Shown here piece after piece: positions 19,581 to 32,633 of a stretch of DNA of 64,000 bases (within the stretch, counting starts at the first letter, position 1; each line of letters starts with the position of its first letter). This DNA is from Hofstenia miamia. Its lineage: Eukaryota > Xenacoelomorpha > Acoela. Under the pieces are notes generated by a model. The model was not told where the DNA came from and searched no databases. It worked only from the letters and a program-made list of their open reading frames with translations. The position numbers and the translations under genes are program-made. The stretch spans positions 519,806-583,805 of the forward strand of contig SCFE01000051.1 of assembly GCA_004352715.1 (NCBI GenBank). The letters run 5' to 3'.

Positions 19581-20439
19581 GCAGATTAACAACATTAAAA
19601 TAATGGTCCTTTAAAAGCGTTTAAAAATGTCGCTTAAACTAACTATTTTAATTTGACAAATCATAATCAAAGAGTTTGCATTATTTTCATTGCTTGTTGA
19701 CATTTTTAAATCTAACTAAACTTTGGATAGAGATTTTGTTCTGTTATATTGTTTATAGGAATATATTCCTTCTCGTAATGCACTTAACTAATTCTCGTTT
19801 TTTAGAATGCTAATCTCTCTGCGCCCTTAGTTTGAAGTGCCTTCTGTATTGTTCTGTAAATATTTGTAGTTTTGTAAATAATAAATGTTTATTTTCGTCT
19901 TGTGTTTTTAAATGTCAAATATGTTAGATATTAAATACTGTTATTTTCAGAGCGATCTAATGTTGAGTGTAAAACTTCGTAAGGAATTTTTCTCATAATT
20001 TAATAAATATAACTCGTTATTAATATAGCACTATAGTAATTTATCCATAGCCTGCAAGGTTTCTTTTGTAATTTATGTGAATTGTATATGTGTTTTTGTG
20101 AATTTAATGACGCTATTCTAATAAATTATCAGTTATTTAATTGTTAACATTTATTTGAATAAAGATTCTCTTATCTTACCTTATCATGTGATAATTTATA
20201 TATATAAGGAATGAAGCAAAAAATTCATCGTAAAAACAAAACCATTATTCGATTTTTTCAAACATTGGTCAGTGATTAGTATATATTAATCTCGCAGTTA
20301 CAAGAGGTAGAATTATCAAATGTCCCCTGGGACCATTGAAAAGAGACTTGAAATTGAAAGCATAGCGTTTTAGTTGTTTGTGGACGAAATAATTGCAAAT
20401 CAACTGGTGACGATGCTTCAAAATTCTATTGATTGGCTA

Positions 20440-20990
20440 CGGTCCATAAACCAGAAATACAACTTAGACCGATTGCAAGTTCTTGTGGTATAGTTAATAA
20501 GATATTATCTGATAATTTAAATACAATTTTGTCGAAATTACCAGAAGCAAAAATCAATACGAATTCTAAGCAATTTTCTGATAAATAAAGCAAAATGTAA
20601 TAAGTTCATGGTATCAAATGACATTAAGAGTTTGTATACTAATGTTGCTCTAGAGAAAACAATAGATGTCACAATAAAGTTATGAAGAGCAAATACATAA
20701 CAATATATGATTTAGATTGTGATACTACTAAAATCCTCCTATTACTAGCAACAAAAAATACATTAATAGAATTCAAGAGAGATTTGTATCTACAGAAAGA
20801 TGGATTAGCAATATAAATTCATTGAGCCCAACTTTAGTTAACGTTTATCTTTGTTAAATTTAAGAACAATGCTTTGAAGACAATATACAGTTCAGTCTTT
20901 ATGAAATATATATGGATGACATATTTGCTTTAGTAGACAATGAAAAAATGCAGAAGAAATTTTAACTAATATAAATTTTTTAATAAAATC
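20440..20990 (+). pseudogene. Penelope-like element reverse transcriptase remnant
   Basis: Degraded PLE blocks in order: HKPEIQLRPIASSCG (about 20445-20500), NDIKSLYTNVALEK (about 20618-20660), YDLDCDTTKILLLLATKNT (about 20708-20765), QKDGLA and YMDDIFALVDNE (about 20909-20945). Frameshifts and stops throughout. It is an older relative of the PLE at 34954-36650. The same remnant recurs in copy A' (31053-31603). Confidence 0.65.
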
Positions 20991-20992
20991 AT

Positions 20993-21150
20993 TAGACTAA
21001 ATGAGATATATTTCGCTCAATTTACAAAATTTTCCCTCTAAATATGCATTATTTAATTAAAAGATATTATTACGTAATTAAACGTTAATTAGAAGAAATT
21101 TGTGCTGATATATGTAATCATTTTTGGTGTTAAGATTTGGTTGCATTGAT
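20993..21150. repeat. PLE terminal (PLTR-like) repeat
   Basis: CATTAGACTAAATGAGATAT followed by a conserved AT-rich stretch is shared with 34762-34925 (direct) and 37560-37664 (inverted), always at the edge of PLE sequence. This fits the pseudo-LTRs of Penelope-like elements. Confidence 0.55.
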
Positions 21151-21924
21151 CTTATGTATATACTTTCGATTACTTTTAAAATTCTTTTGTGTTGATTTTA
21201 CTTTTTATGTTGTCATTCTTCAAGAAAATATAAACATTTGAATTAAACATTTACGAATAGCACTAGCTACTGGAAAAGTAACATTTACTATTTTTGTGGT
21301 TCAAAGAAATGTATATGTTTACTAAATTTGCCACCCCACTTCTGTCAGCACAGCTCATTTTTGAAAAAAAAAAGTCTACTAACAATTTACATCTCACTAT
21401 TAGTCAATGCAATTGTAGTTGATATAATTATTACTCCCAGTAAGATGAGATGTAGAAACGCTAATTCGGCATCATTTGTTGATCAGAATTGCATATAATA
21501 TATTTTATTAATTTGTGTTTATGCGTGCTCAGCATTAGTCAAATATATTGTTTTGTTGAAATCTGATTGGTTATATACAAGGCATTCATCCAATCAAAAT
21601 TGAAAAGGTTGTTTATTTATTACTAATACGGCTTGATGTGGAGGAGTGAATTCTGCTACGTAGGAACAATTAAATCGAAATAAATAAACAGCAAAATGAC
21701 ATCAAATGCAAAAAAAATCTGATCCGGAGAGGCCAACTTTTTTGTAATAAGACATTTCAGTTTAAATATGTATCAAATTGACATTTTTAAATACTCAAGA
21801 ACCAGGAAGAACTGGAAATAACACCAAAATGTAAATTATTAAAAATCTAAATCTCTGCATCAAGATATTGTTTTTATAATTAGCTGTATTTGAATTTCTA
21901 CTAAGATAATTATAAAGAAGATTT

Positions 21925-22020
21925 CTCTAACATTGTTTACAAAATTATATGTGCCTGTGGCGAAAATTATGCTGGACAAACTTCAATACAATTATGTAGA
22001 AGAATTGTTTATATTTTTAT
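21925..22020 (+). pseudogene. GIY-YIG endonuclease remnant of a PLE
   Basis: The frame reads IVYKIICACGENYAGQTSIQ, matching the start of the GIY-YIG domain in the PLE at 35680-35994 with A in place of I in the YIG motif. It is cut short. A copy is at 32538-32633. Confidence 0.55.
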
Positions 22021-22380
22021 TAATTCGTAAATTTTTTGACGTGTTGGTACAGCAATCAACAATTTCTTCTTCTTCTTCTTCATATATTAATTTTTCAAGA
22101 AAAAACTTTTGATCAATCAGGTCAAAGCTTTAGAAAGATCAATGCATGTTATGCCTACATATTCATTATTATCTAAGCAATTTCGCCAAGACTCTGTTGA
22201 GTAAGTTAGCAATTACCTTTTTTTCTTAATAGGTTCAAAGCATGTAAAGTTTATCTAAATTTAGTTTTTTGTGTTATGAAAGTAATCGAATGTTGATTTT
22301 CGGTTTTGAGAATCTTCTCAGTACAGCAATTATCTAAATAAAATTTCGAAATTTTTGTGAAATTTTCAAGCATTTGATTA
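22021..22380. other. AT-rich, no gene
   Basis: Contains a TTC triplet run (22066-22082). Nothing coding seen. The ATT run at about 22379-22396 marks the 3' end of the minus-strand LINE. Confidence 0.4.
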
Positions 22381-22448
22381 TTATTATTATTATTATACAA
22401 TATTACGCTCACACTATACAAAAGTACATTCAAGAGCGAACAACGAAA

Positions 22449-22749
22449 TTATGGGTAATAGTGGTTTCTAAAGAGATGTATCTTCAGATCTTTCTTAAAA
22501 GTCACTAATGACGAGGACTGCTTGATGTAAATCGGTAGCTTATTCCAAAGCAGTGTCCCTGAAGCAGAAAAACTACGATCTCCATATGAAGTACGTGTAC
22601 GAGGCATCACAAGTTGTGGTGTTGACTGCAGTCGAGTACGTCGGCCATGTAGATCATTAGGTGAGATCATATTCTTTAGGTACTCGGGACAATCGGCATC
22701 ATTTAAAGCTTTATAAACTAATACTAATAGTTTGAATGAAACTCGATCC
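22449..22749 (-). pseudogene. C-terminus of a CR1-type LINE ORF2, cut by gap
   Basis: Minus-strand frame: DRVSFKLLVLVYKALNDADC, PEYLKNMISPNDLHGRRTRL, RTSYGDRSFSASGTLLWNKLP and FKKDLKIHLFRNHYYP-stop. This is the usual ORF2 tail of CR1-like LINEs. The upstream part is lost in the gap, but the equivalent copy at 33062-34790 shows what it joins. Confidence 0.75.
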
Positions 22750-23749
22750 NNNNNNNNNNNNNNNNNNNNNNNNNNNNNNNNNNNNNNNNNNNNNNNNNNN
22801 NNNNNNNNNNNNNNNNNNNNNNNNNNNNNNNNNNNNNNNNNNNNNNNNNNNNNNNNNNNNNNNNNNNNNNNNNNNNNNNNNNNNNNNNNNNNNNNNNNNN
22901 NNNNNNNNNNNNNNNNNNNNNNNNNNNNNNNNNNNNNNNNNNNNNNNNNNNNNNNNNNNNNNNNNNNNNNNNNNNNNNNNNNNNNNNNNNNNNNNNNNNN
23001 NNNNNNNNNNNNNNNNNNNNNNNNNNNNNNNNNNNNNNNNNNNNNNNNNNNNNNNNNNNNNNNNNNNNNNNNNNNNNNNNNNNNNNNNNNNNNNNNNNNN
23101 NNNNNNNNNNNNNNNNNNNNNNNNNNNNNNNNNNNNNNNNNNNNNNNNNNNNNNNNNNNNNNNNNNNNNNNNNNNNNNNNNNNNNNNNNNNNNNNNNNNN
23201 NNNNNNNNNNNNNNNNNNNNNNNNNNNNNNNNNNNNNNNNNNNNNNNNNNNNNNNNNNNNNNNNNNNNNNNNNNNNNNNNNNNNNNNNNNNNNNNNNNNN
23301 NNNNNNNNNNNNNNNNNNNNNNNNNNNNNNNNNNNNNNNNNNNNNNNNNNNNNNNNNNNNNNNNNNNNNNNNNNNNNNNNNNNNNNNNNNNNNNNNNNNN
23401 NNNNNNNNNNNNNNNNNNNNNNNNNNNNNNNNNNNNNNNNNNNNNNNNNNNNNNNNNNNNNNNNNNNNNNNNNNNNNNNNNNNNNNNNNNNNNNNNNNNN
23501 NNNNNNNNNNNNNNNNNNNNNNNNNNNNNNNNNNNNNNNNNNNNNNNNNNNNNNNNNNNNNNNNNNNNNNNNNNNNNNNNNNNNNNNNNNNNNNNNNNNN
23601 NNNNNNNNNNNNNNNNNNNNNNNNNNNNNNNNNNNNNNNNNNNNNNNNNNNNNNNNNNNNNNNNNNNNNNNNNNNNNNNNNNNNNNNNNNNNNNNNNNNN
23701 NNNNNNNNNNNNNNNNNNNNNNNNNNNNNNNNNNNNNNNNNNNNNNNNN
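22750..23749. other. Assembly gap, exactly 1,000 N
   Basis: A round number implies unknown true size. By comparison with 33363-38030 the missing sequence could be about 4.7 kb of LINE and Penelope-like elements. Confidence 0.95.
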
Positions 23750-23999
23750 CCATTGAACTCAATAATTTCTGCCTTATGGCTTTGGGTAGTTATATTTTGT
23801 TAATAAATTCCCATTTCCTTCTTTGATAACCTACATAGATTGTTGTATTCTAATCTAACAAACCGATTGCATGAACTTCAAATTGGTGGTACATGAATTT
23901 TGGATTTGGACTGCTAGCAAAAATTTACTGAATTGCAATTATATATCGGTACTCTTAATATTTCTCTAATTATTCAAATTATGCCTTCAAAGCATGGGT

Positions 24000-25129
24000 A
24001 CAATAATATGAGTGGAAACAGCATGCAAATATCGATTTTGGCATTTTGGAAATCCAAGCATCAATTGTTTAGATATTTTGTAAATTAAACAGCAATAGCA
24101 GTAAAGTTAAGTCCCTTAATTTTTTCCTTAGCTAACCACTTCGTAGTAATGCCTTTACAACAAACGTTTTCATAACGAACATGTCTTTGAAGTCCAATTT
24201 GGCCCCAGTACTTATATAACGAACTTTATTAAAAATATAAATCCTAAAAGTACAAAACATTGATATCTATGTTTATGCATTTTACGATAACTTTCTAAAG
24301 GTTTCGATAGTTCCTATACGTTTCGATGGAATTTTTGAAATTTCTTTGGCAGAATGAGGAGTAAAAATTTTTTTACATTAAACTACAAAGATGTAAATGG
24401 GCCTACAATTTGAAATGTTTTTAATTCATTTGATAATTTGTGATTTAGGTTTTAAAACTATACTTGTTTTGTAAATTAGTATTTTTTAATTATATAAATA
24501 TGTTCAATTTTTTATATTTAATGCCGATTGATGGCCCAAATATATTACTTAGCGCTTAGCAATTAAAAATGTCAGGGCCGCAAAAATCCGACCCTCTGTT
24601 AAACAATGTACATAAATTAAAATTCATTTAAAATTGTAGAATGAATATTAGACCACGCTAATCACATCTATTTCATATGGATATGCCAGAGATTTGGGCT
24701 TCCAACTAAACATGAAAGGTGCATCCAACATTTCTCAAAGGTTGCACATGAATTAAAAAGTCTAATAACTCAGCCTCGCGTGGCTCTAATGCAATGGCCC
24801 TATAACGAAATGCGGCTATAACGAACATTATTCGACGTCTCCTTTGATGTTCGCATTCTGCTGTATATATATTCCTTCTTAGGAGGTCTAAAAATTAAAA
24901 TAATGTTAATGGAAAAATAATTACTGATTACTACTAAATGGTAAAAATGAAAATAGAACAAATCAAACATTGCTTTCGAATAAAGCTAAAATTATACTCT
25001 AACAATTTACTTTAGAATATTAGCAGACAATTTACAATAAAATGAATTTAACTAAATGATATGGTGTGGATTTCTCAATAAAAAGCATTTACAAATTTCC
25101 AAAAAATCTCAGCAAAACGGTCCTAAACT
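24000..25129. other. Talin 3' flank, no gene
   Basis: TATAACGAAC-like motifs occur four times (about 24169, 24216, 24797, 24811), reminiscent of pogo/Tigger-like element ends. No inverted pairing or ORF supports an element. No AATAAA polyadenylation signal was evident on the minus strand close to the talin stop. Confidence 0.3.
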
Positions 25130-25366
25130 TCACTCGTTCACGCCATCACGTTGATAACGAGCTTTGCGAATTTTCTCTAGCTGTAAGCGAGCTTCTTTTA
25201 GTTCATTCTCTTTTCTTAATATAGCTTCTTGAGCCATCATCTCCTGTGCGATGCCGCCAACCATTCCTCCCGAAAGCGTGACGGTTTCCTCCTGTTTGAC
25301 TGTTAGACTGCTCTGTGCAGATTCAACTAAAGAGTCCGTTGCATTTTTAACAGCATCCCCGGCTTT
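25130..25366 (-). CDS. TLN: Talin last exon (copy B): C-terminal dimerisation helix
   Basis: 78 codons plus stop, phase 0. Starts KAGDAVKNATDSLVESAQ, then MVGGIAQEMMAQEAILRK and a charged helix ELKEARLQLEKIRKARYQ, the talin dimerisation helix needed for actin binding by R13. Ends RDGVNE. The identical protein is encoded at 39466-39702 through five synonymous differences. Confidence 0.96.
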   Translation of the reverse strand, partial: KAGDAVKNATDSLVESAQSSLTVKQEETVTLSGGMVGGIAQEMMAQEAILRKENELKEARLQLEKIRKARYQRDGVNE

Positions 25367-25443
25367 CTAAAGATCATCAAAATTATAAAAGTTTCAAAAT
25401 AGAAAAATTATAAAAAACCATTTATAATTGCGAATAATCGAAC

Positions 25444-25626
25444 CTTTAATCGATCCATTATACCACTGTACGGTCCGGCCTTAACTTGACATGCCATTAG
25501 TAGATGGGCTGTGTTGGAAGCGATTTGCTTTGTAGCAGATATCAACTTTTCTCGGCTCCCGATGCCCAACATGATCTCATTGGCGGCTTCTACCAAATGA
25601 TGAGTGGAGGCCGCTACTAGCTTAGC
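25444..25626 (-). CDS. TLN: Talin penultimate coding exon (copy B): R13 helices
   Basis: 61 codons, phase 0 at both ends. AKLVAASTHHLVEAANEIML, REKLISATKQIASNTAHLLM and CQVKA match the talin R13 (I/LWEQ) actin-binding bundle. Only this copy is whole; in B' just the last 23 bp survive. Confidence 0.95.
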
Positions 25627-26052
25627 CTAAAAAACGGTTAATAACGTGGTGGAAAAATGAATTGTTCGATAATAACTGGTTTCTAAATATTTGTAAAAAT
25701 CGGTCATTCAAAACATTGGCTTAATCCCAAACAGAAGTCCTCAAGCCCTATTAAAAAATCTGTGATCAATAACAGGCTTTCCAGCATTTTGTTCAGCAAT
25801 ACTTCAAGTGTTATTTATTAAATGTCAATAGTGTTCAATGAGCGTATAACACACCAAAATATAATTTGCTAAAAAGAATCTTTTCTCTGGCATCATTTAA
25901 TCATTAATCTATAAAGAAGATTTCATTTCAAATAACTAAATTTTTTAAAATTTCAATACTTATAGTAAACTATAATGAAAAAATTCAATATAACTGGTGC
26001 AAATTTATAACCACGTACTTATATTAATTTCATAAAAAGAAACAATGCTTAC

Positions 26053-26121
26053 AGCGGAGACAAGACCTTGCGACCACTGTTCACTTTCAGCGTAGGAAGC
26101 CTGATTCTGCTGTTGTCCAAG
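26053..26121 (-). CDS. TLN: Talin R13 exon QWSQGLVSA (copy B)
   Basis: 23 codons, phase 0. It ends SEQWSQGLVSA, matching the conserved QWSQGL of R13. It differs from the B' exon by one synonymous base (TCC versus TCA). Confidence 0.92.
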
Positions 26122-26467
26122 CTAAACAAGTACATACATAAGAAAGTGTATGAATAGTACAGCCTACTCTCACGTCGTAACAATTTTCTAAATCTTCACA
26201 TGACTGCACACAAAAAGCGGTTAATACACAACATTAACCACATAATTCATAGAAATACGCAGGAATTCTAAGGGAATCGGGTGCAAGACAACGCAAACGT
26301 GACCTACATGCATTAGTACAAACAGCTTACACGTTAGTATGACCACTTAGGCATTGTTTTACAGTTCAATGTAAAAACTACAGATGACGTCATGAAACGA
26401 ATGAACACAATTTTCTAACAAGTGAAAACAAATCCATTTTATTGTGATTGTCAGAGAATTAGAAAGA

Positions 26468-27467
26468 NNNNNNNNNNNNNNNNNNNNNNNNNNNNNNNNN
26501 NNNNNNNNNNNNNNNNNNNNNNNNNNNNNNNNNNNNNNNNNNNNNNNNNNNNNNNNNNNNNNNNNNNNNNNNNNNNNNNNNNNNNNNNNNNNNNNNNNNN
26601 NNNNNNNNNNNNNNNNNNNNNNNNNNNNNNNNNNNNNNNNNNNNNNNNNNNNNNNNNNNNNNNNNNNNNNNNNNNNNNNNNNNNNNNNNNNNNNNNNNNN
26701 NNNNNNNNNNNNNNNNNNNNNNNNNNNNNNNNNNNNNNNNNNNNNNNNNNNNNNNNNNNNNNNNNNNNNNNNNNNNNNNNNNNNNNNNNNNNNNNNNNNN
26801 NNNNNNNNNNNNNNNNNNNNNNNNNNNNNNNNNNNNNNNNNNNNNNNNNNNNNNNNNNNNNNNNNNNNNNNNNNNNNNNNNNNNNNNNNNNNNNNNNNNN
26901 NNNNNNNNNNNNNNNNNNNNNNNNNNNNNNNNNNNNNNNNNNNNNNNNNNNNNNNNNNNNNNNNNNNNNNNNNNNNNNNNNNNNNNNNNNNNNNNNNNNN
27001 NNNNNNNNNNNNNNNNNNNNNNNNNNNNNNNNNNNNNNNNNNNNNNNNNNNNNNNNNNNNNNNNNNNNNNNNNNNNNNNNNNNNNNNNNNNNNNNNNNNN
27101 NNNNNNNNNNNNNNNNNNNNNNNNNNNNNNNNNNNNNNNNNNNNNNNNNNNNNNNNNNNNNNNNNNNNNNNNNNNNNNNNNNNNNNNNNNNNNNNNNNNN
27201 NNNNNNNNNNNNNNNNNNNNNNNNNNNNNNNNNNNNNNNNNNNNNNNNNNNNNNNNNNNNNNNNNNNNNNNNNNNNNNNNNNNNNNNNNNNNNNNNNNNN
27301 NNNNNNNNNNNNNNNNNNNNNNNNNNNNNNNNNNNNNNNNNNNNNNNNNNNNNNNNNNNNNNNNNNNNNNNNNNNNNNNNNNNNNNNNNNNNNNNNNNNN
27401 NNNNNNNNNNNNNNNNNNNNNNNNNNNNNNNNNNNNNNNNNNNNNNNNNNNNNNNNNNNNNNNNNNN
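26468..27467. other. Assembly gap, exactly 1,000 N
   Basis: Arbitrary-size scaffold gap. Copy B ends here at a point equivalent to 40424, just before the region of the 60-nt talin exon. Confidence 0.95.
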
Positions 27468-27531
27468 GTAAAACACCTATAAATCTGAAAACTAAAATAA
27501 TGAAAATCCGCCAAAACGTATTAGACTAACG

Positions 27532-27576
<45 letters not shown>

Positions 27577-30149
27577 ATATATGTATATATGTTTATGTAT
27601 ATAGTTAATTGTTATGTGAAGGTTAGTTGTTCAGTTTTCTGTTGAAAAATCGATGTTGGGAATAAGTTTTGAAAAAATCCTGACAAGTTCTTTAACAGAT
27701 CAAGGATATAATAAAACATCTCTGACAGGAATAGAATATAAATGCAGTGTTGATCATTTCAATGACATTTAAATGGTTTAAATTCAATTATGCTATGAAG
27801 TTTTAATTAAACGATAGTTTATACTAATTTCAATAAACCAACTGCAGTCAAACCAGGGATCCAACATGATCAATCGGATGGATTAATCTATCGTGCTGGT
27901 CAAGTAGATTAGATTAATCGTAGATTAATCTTATCTATTTCCACTATTCTTGTGTCATATGTTTTACAAAAGAAAACCTTAACACCGGACATAGAAGAGG
28001 ATTAATCTATTTCTGATTAAAAATATTCAAAATACAATATATCAATTAAAAGATATTCAAATTAGAAATATCAACTATTGTTGTTACTTGAGGTTATTTC
28101 CTGAAGTCATTTTACTCCGCATTTGCTTGTTAGGGTAAAGAAATTTGGATCTCTAAGTTGAGGGGTAATAAACGATTTGGTAACCAGATAGAGCATAACC
28201 AGCTTTGCTGAACAGTCTCTCAACCTGATTAGAAGTTGGCGTGATAAAATCAAGGATCCATATATATAGAATTAGGCGACATTCGACGCTTCCTAGGTAT
28301 GTTAGATGTTTAAGGCCAAGATTAGGCTAGTGATTGGTTCAAACGTGATCTATCACATTTTGATTGAATCGCATGTCTAACCACCCGAAATAATTAGTGA
28401 TGTGTGACGATCACGAAGAAATCGTGATAGTATCCATCGAAATCCTGTTTTTACTAGATAAGATTGAAGTCTTTAGGTACTGACCTATAGCAGTTAGCTG
28501 GGGAAGGCAACATTCTGAGCAGGTATCGTGCACCTATTCTGAGTGGAAGTCTAGTACTTTCAGCAAATAGTTGAAAAACCGTTTCTTCTAGTAAATTGTC
28601 CATTTGAGGCAAGTTTTCTTTACAACATTGCAGACCAGCATTGGTGTTCCCTTGATATTTCTACAATACCTGAACAAATTGGTTTGAATTAATACAGTAG
28701 GAGTATCTGCCAATGTTTTGCAACATATGCCTAATATTTATTTAGATTTACATAACTTACAATGAGATTTTGCTTTTTCTCAAATTGTTCACCATATAAA
28801 AATGGATTAAAAGCAATCAGTTAAGTGTCAATAGTGCTATTTATTGCTTACTTAATCCATTGTAGATGCCCTCAACCTGCCCTTTTAATAAAGCCTGTCA
28901 AATGAACGAACTTTAAACGAAATCGTGTAATTGACTGCTGCATTTAAACAAACGGCTGATTTAAGCGACGTTTACAACTGTTTAAAACGATTTATTTAAA
29001 TGGTCAACATTGCATAGATGCTTTTGTAGGTGATAGCGAAATTTCAAAATTTGCCATTATTCTTACTCTAATATGTAAACTTAGTGAATTTCATACGCAT
29101 GAAATTGAAGGTAATGTTCCTCGGATTATGAAGTACGCCTAATTTCTTCCTGTGCCTTTTATATTAGAATTTCAAATTGGTAATTGTATGCTCCCGCGAG
29201 CGTGAGGGGCAAGAGGGGGCAGCTGCCCCCTCCCCCCTTCATGGTGAGTTAATTAAATTGATTAGAGTTTTATCAAATCGAAATTGCGAATTTCTTAGTA
29301 ATATTTGATTTAAATAAATATATGTAGTATTGCGCTAAATGTATTGGAACATAGTTTTACTGTATGAAATACATTTATCCATTTTTTGGTTAATAAAAAA
29401 ATTTTAGTGGTAGAAAATAGTAAACCATAGGCCTTTATTCTTATATTTTTACACATGGGATGGGAGATTAAAGCAGATTCTAGCACATTACTTCGGATAA
29501 TCAAATGCTTTTAAAATAAGATCTCATCTTGTTCTCTTTCAATTAAATGATTAAACTTCCTTAAATAGGGTTATTCTGACATATTAGGAGATAGTCAGTT
29601 TCCTTGACTTGACAATGCATATCCATGTATGCTGAATAATAAAAATATTTATTTATTTTCATCCGCAAGAGGTCGATGTTAATTGAGAAATTAGGTATAT
29701 TTTTAAAACATACATTTTACCTTCAATTACCTATGCTGCACCTGGTGGATATATCTTCTACATCTTAAAAGTAAGAAAATAGTGAAAAGAGCCATGAAAT
29801 ATGCAGCAATAATTTCAAATATATTAAAAGTTTCAGCAGTGGAACTGGTCACCAAAACATTGACAGAAGATTTCATTCGGCAAGTGAATAAAGTATATGA
29901 AAATGAAATCATCCTCTCTTTAATGCAATTAACATCAAAAATACTACGTATCAGAGTTGTCTAGATATGACATCAAATACAATAATCTGTAGAACAAAGA
30001 AAATGAGTGATTCTTTTGTGGCTGTAGCTCGAAAATTCCTCACTTATAATACCTTGCCTAATCCATTGTTGTAATTTCTTATTTTTTGTATATTTTTGAA
30101 CGTATTCCCTTTTATCATGTATTTGATACATGAATTAAAGTAATCATTA

Positions 30150-30187
<38 letters not shown>

Positions 30188-30193
30188 ATCTAA
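27468..30193. other. Repeat-rich spacer before copy A', no gene seen
   Basis: Holds (TA)n at 27534-27570 and 30152-30182, a partial Harbinger-type MITE (28309-28440) and a GC-rich palindrome (GGGGGCAGCTGCCCCC, 29214-29229). A stretch at about 29648-29698 (TTTATTTTCATCCGCAAGA) is shared with about 58903-58953. The 60-codon frame at 29782-29964 shows no domain. Confidence 0.5.
28309..28440. mobile_element. Partial second copy of the 793-1010 Harbinger-type MITE
   Basis: Shares AAGGCCAxGxTTAGxCTAGT, TGATCTATCACATTTTGA and GAAGAAATCGTG with the 5' arm of the complete element. The other half is missing. Confidence 0.65.
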
Positions 30194-31052
30194 GCAGATT
30201 AACAACATTAAAATAATGGTCCTTTAAAAGCGTTTAAAAATGTCGCTTAAACTAACTATTTTAATTTGACAAATCATAATCAAAGAGTTTGCATTATTTT
30301 CATTGCTTGTTGACATTTTTAAATCTAACTAAACTTTGGATAGAGATTTTGTTCTGTTATATTGTTTATAGGAATATATTCCTTCTCGTAATGCACTTAA
30401 CTAATTCTCGTTTTTTAGAATGCTAATCTCTCTGCGCCCTTAGTTTGAAGTGCCTTCTGTATTGTTCTGTAAATATTTGTAGTTTTGTAAATAATAAATG
30501 TTTATTTTCGTCTTGTGTTTTTAAATGTCAAATATGTTAGATATTAAATACTGTTATTTTCAGAGCGATCTAATGTTGAGTGTAAAACTTCGTAAGGAAT
30601 TTTTCTCATAATTTAATAAATATAACTCGTTATTAATATAGCACTATAGTAATTTATCCATAGCCTGCAAGGTTTCTTTTGTAATTTATGTGAATTGTAT
30701 ATGTGTTTTTGTGAATTTAATGACGCTATTCTAATAAATTATCAGTTATTTAATTGTTAACATTTATTTGAATAAAGATTCTCTTATCTTACCTTATCAT
30801 GTGATAATTTATATATATAAGGAATGAAGCAAAAAATTCATCGTAAAAACAAAACCATTATTCGATTTTTTCAAACATTGGTCAGTGATTAGTATATATT
30901 AATCTCGCAGTTACAAGAGGTAGAATTATCAAATGTCCCCTGGGACCATTGAAAAGAGACTTGAAATTGAAAGCATAGCGTTTTAGTTGTTTGTGGACGA
31001 AATAATTGCAAATCAACTGGTGACGATGCTTCAAAATTCTATTGATTGGCTA

Positions 31053-31603
31053 CGGTCCATAAACCAGAAATACAACTTAGACCGATTGCAAGTTCTTGTG
31101 GTATAGTTAATAAGATATTATCTGATAATTTAAATACAATTTTGTCGAAATTACCAGAAGCAAAAATCAATACGAATTCTAAGCAATTTTCTGATAAATA
31201 AAGCAAAATGTAATAAGTTCATGGTATCAAATGACATTAAGAGTTTGTATACTAATGTTGCTCTAGAGAAAACAATAGATGTCACAATAAAGTTATGAAG
31301 AGCAAATACATAACAATATATGATTTAGATTGTGATACTACTAAAATCCTCCTATTACTAGCAACAAAAAATACATTAATAGAATTCAAGAGAGATTTGT
31401 ATCTACAGAAAGATGGATTAGCAATATAAATTCATTGAGCCCAACTTTAGTTAACGTTTATCTTTGTTAAATTTAAGAACAATGCTTTGAAGACAATATA
31501 CAGTTCAGTCTTTATGAAATATATATGGATGACATATTTGCTTTAGTAGACAATGAAAAAATGCAGAAGAAATTTTAACTAATATAAATTTTTTAATAAA
31601 ATC
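31053..31603 (+). pseudogene. Penelope-like RT remnant (copy A')
   Basis: Same decayed blocks as at 20440-20990, at an offset of 10,613. Confidence 0.6.
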
Positions 31604-32537
31604 ATTAGACTAAATGAGATATATTTCGCTCAATTTACAAAATTTTCCCTCTAAATATGCATTATTTAATTAAAAGATATTATTACGTAATTAAACGTTA
31701 ATTAGAAGAAATTTGTGCTGATATATGTAATCATTTTTGGTGTTAAGATTTGGTTGCATTGATCTTATGTATATACTTTCGATTACTTTTAAAATTCTTT
31801 TGTGTTGATTTTACTTTTTATGTTGTCATTCTTCAAGAAAATATAAACATTTGAATTAAACATTTACGAATAGCACTAGCTACTGGAAAAGTAACATTTA
31901 CTATTTTTGTGGTTCAAAGAAATGTATATGTTTACTAAATTTGCCACCCCACTTCTGTCAGCACAGCTCATTTTTGAAAAAAAAAAGTCTACTAACAATT
32001 TACATCTCACTATTAGTCAATGCAATTGTAGTTGATATAATTATTACTCCCAGTAAGATGAGATGTAGAAACGCTAATTCGGCATCATTTGTTGATCAGA
32101 ATTGCATATAATATATTTTATTAATTTGTGTTTATGCGTGCTCAGCATTAGTCAAATATATTGTTTTGTTGAAATCTGATTGGTTATATACAAGGCATTC
32201 ATCCAATCAAAATTGAAAAGGTTGTTTATTTATTACTAATACGGCTTGATGTGGAGGAGTGAATTCTGCTACGTAGGAACAATTAAATCGAAATAAATAA
32301 ACAGCAAAATGACATCAAATGCAAAAAAAATCTGATCCGGAGAGGCCAACTTTTTTGTAATAAGACATTTCAGTTTAAATATGTATCAAATTGACATTTT
32401 TAAATACTCAAGAACCAGGAAGAACTGGAAATAACACCAAAATGTAAATTATTAAAAATCTAAATCTCTGCATCAAGATATTGTTTTTATAATTAGCTGT
32501 ATTTGAATTTCTACTAAGATAATTATAAAGAAGATTT

Positions 32538-32633
32538 CTCTAACATTGTTTACAAAATTATATGTGCCTGTGGCGAAAATTATGCTGGACAAACTTCAAT
32601 ACAATTATGTAGAAGAATTGTTTATATTTTTAT
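32538..32633 (+). pseudogene. GIY-YIG remnant of a PLE (copy A')
   Basis: Same as 21925-22020. Confidence 0.55.

Larger units (their letters stand above)
19581..22749. repeat. Duplicated segment A (copy 1)
   Basis: 3,169 bp repeated at 30194-33362 with a constant offset of 10,613 and no net indel. In the parts compared I saw two base differences, near 22378 and 22478. It ends exactly at the 1,000-N gap. Contents: Penelope-like element debris and the 3' end of a minus-strand LINE. Confidence 0.9.
23750..26467. repeat. Duplicated segment B (copy 1, with intact talin 3' exons)
   Basis: Corresponds to 38031-40424 with scattered substitutions and small indels. It lacks the 55-bp local duplication at about 38957-39011 of copy B'. 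It carries 376 bp (25467-25842) that are missing from B'. Bounded on both sides by 1,000-N gaps, so it is a separate contig placed by scaffolding. Confidence 0.88.

Noticed and set aside
22449-23826. Long open frames of 350-440 codons across 22.4-23.8 and 26.4-27.5 kb
   Set aside because: They consist almost wholly of N; only the LINE tail at 22449-22749 is real sequence.
24160-24870. pogo/Tigger-type element
   Set aside because: TATAACGAAC motifs are all in the same orientation and no inverted ends or TA target sites could be paired.
29782-29964. 60-codon frame MKRAMKYAAIISNILKVSAV onward
   Set aside because: Short and without a recognisable domain; the opposite strand is equally open (29727-29912).
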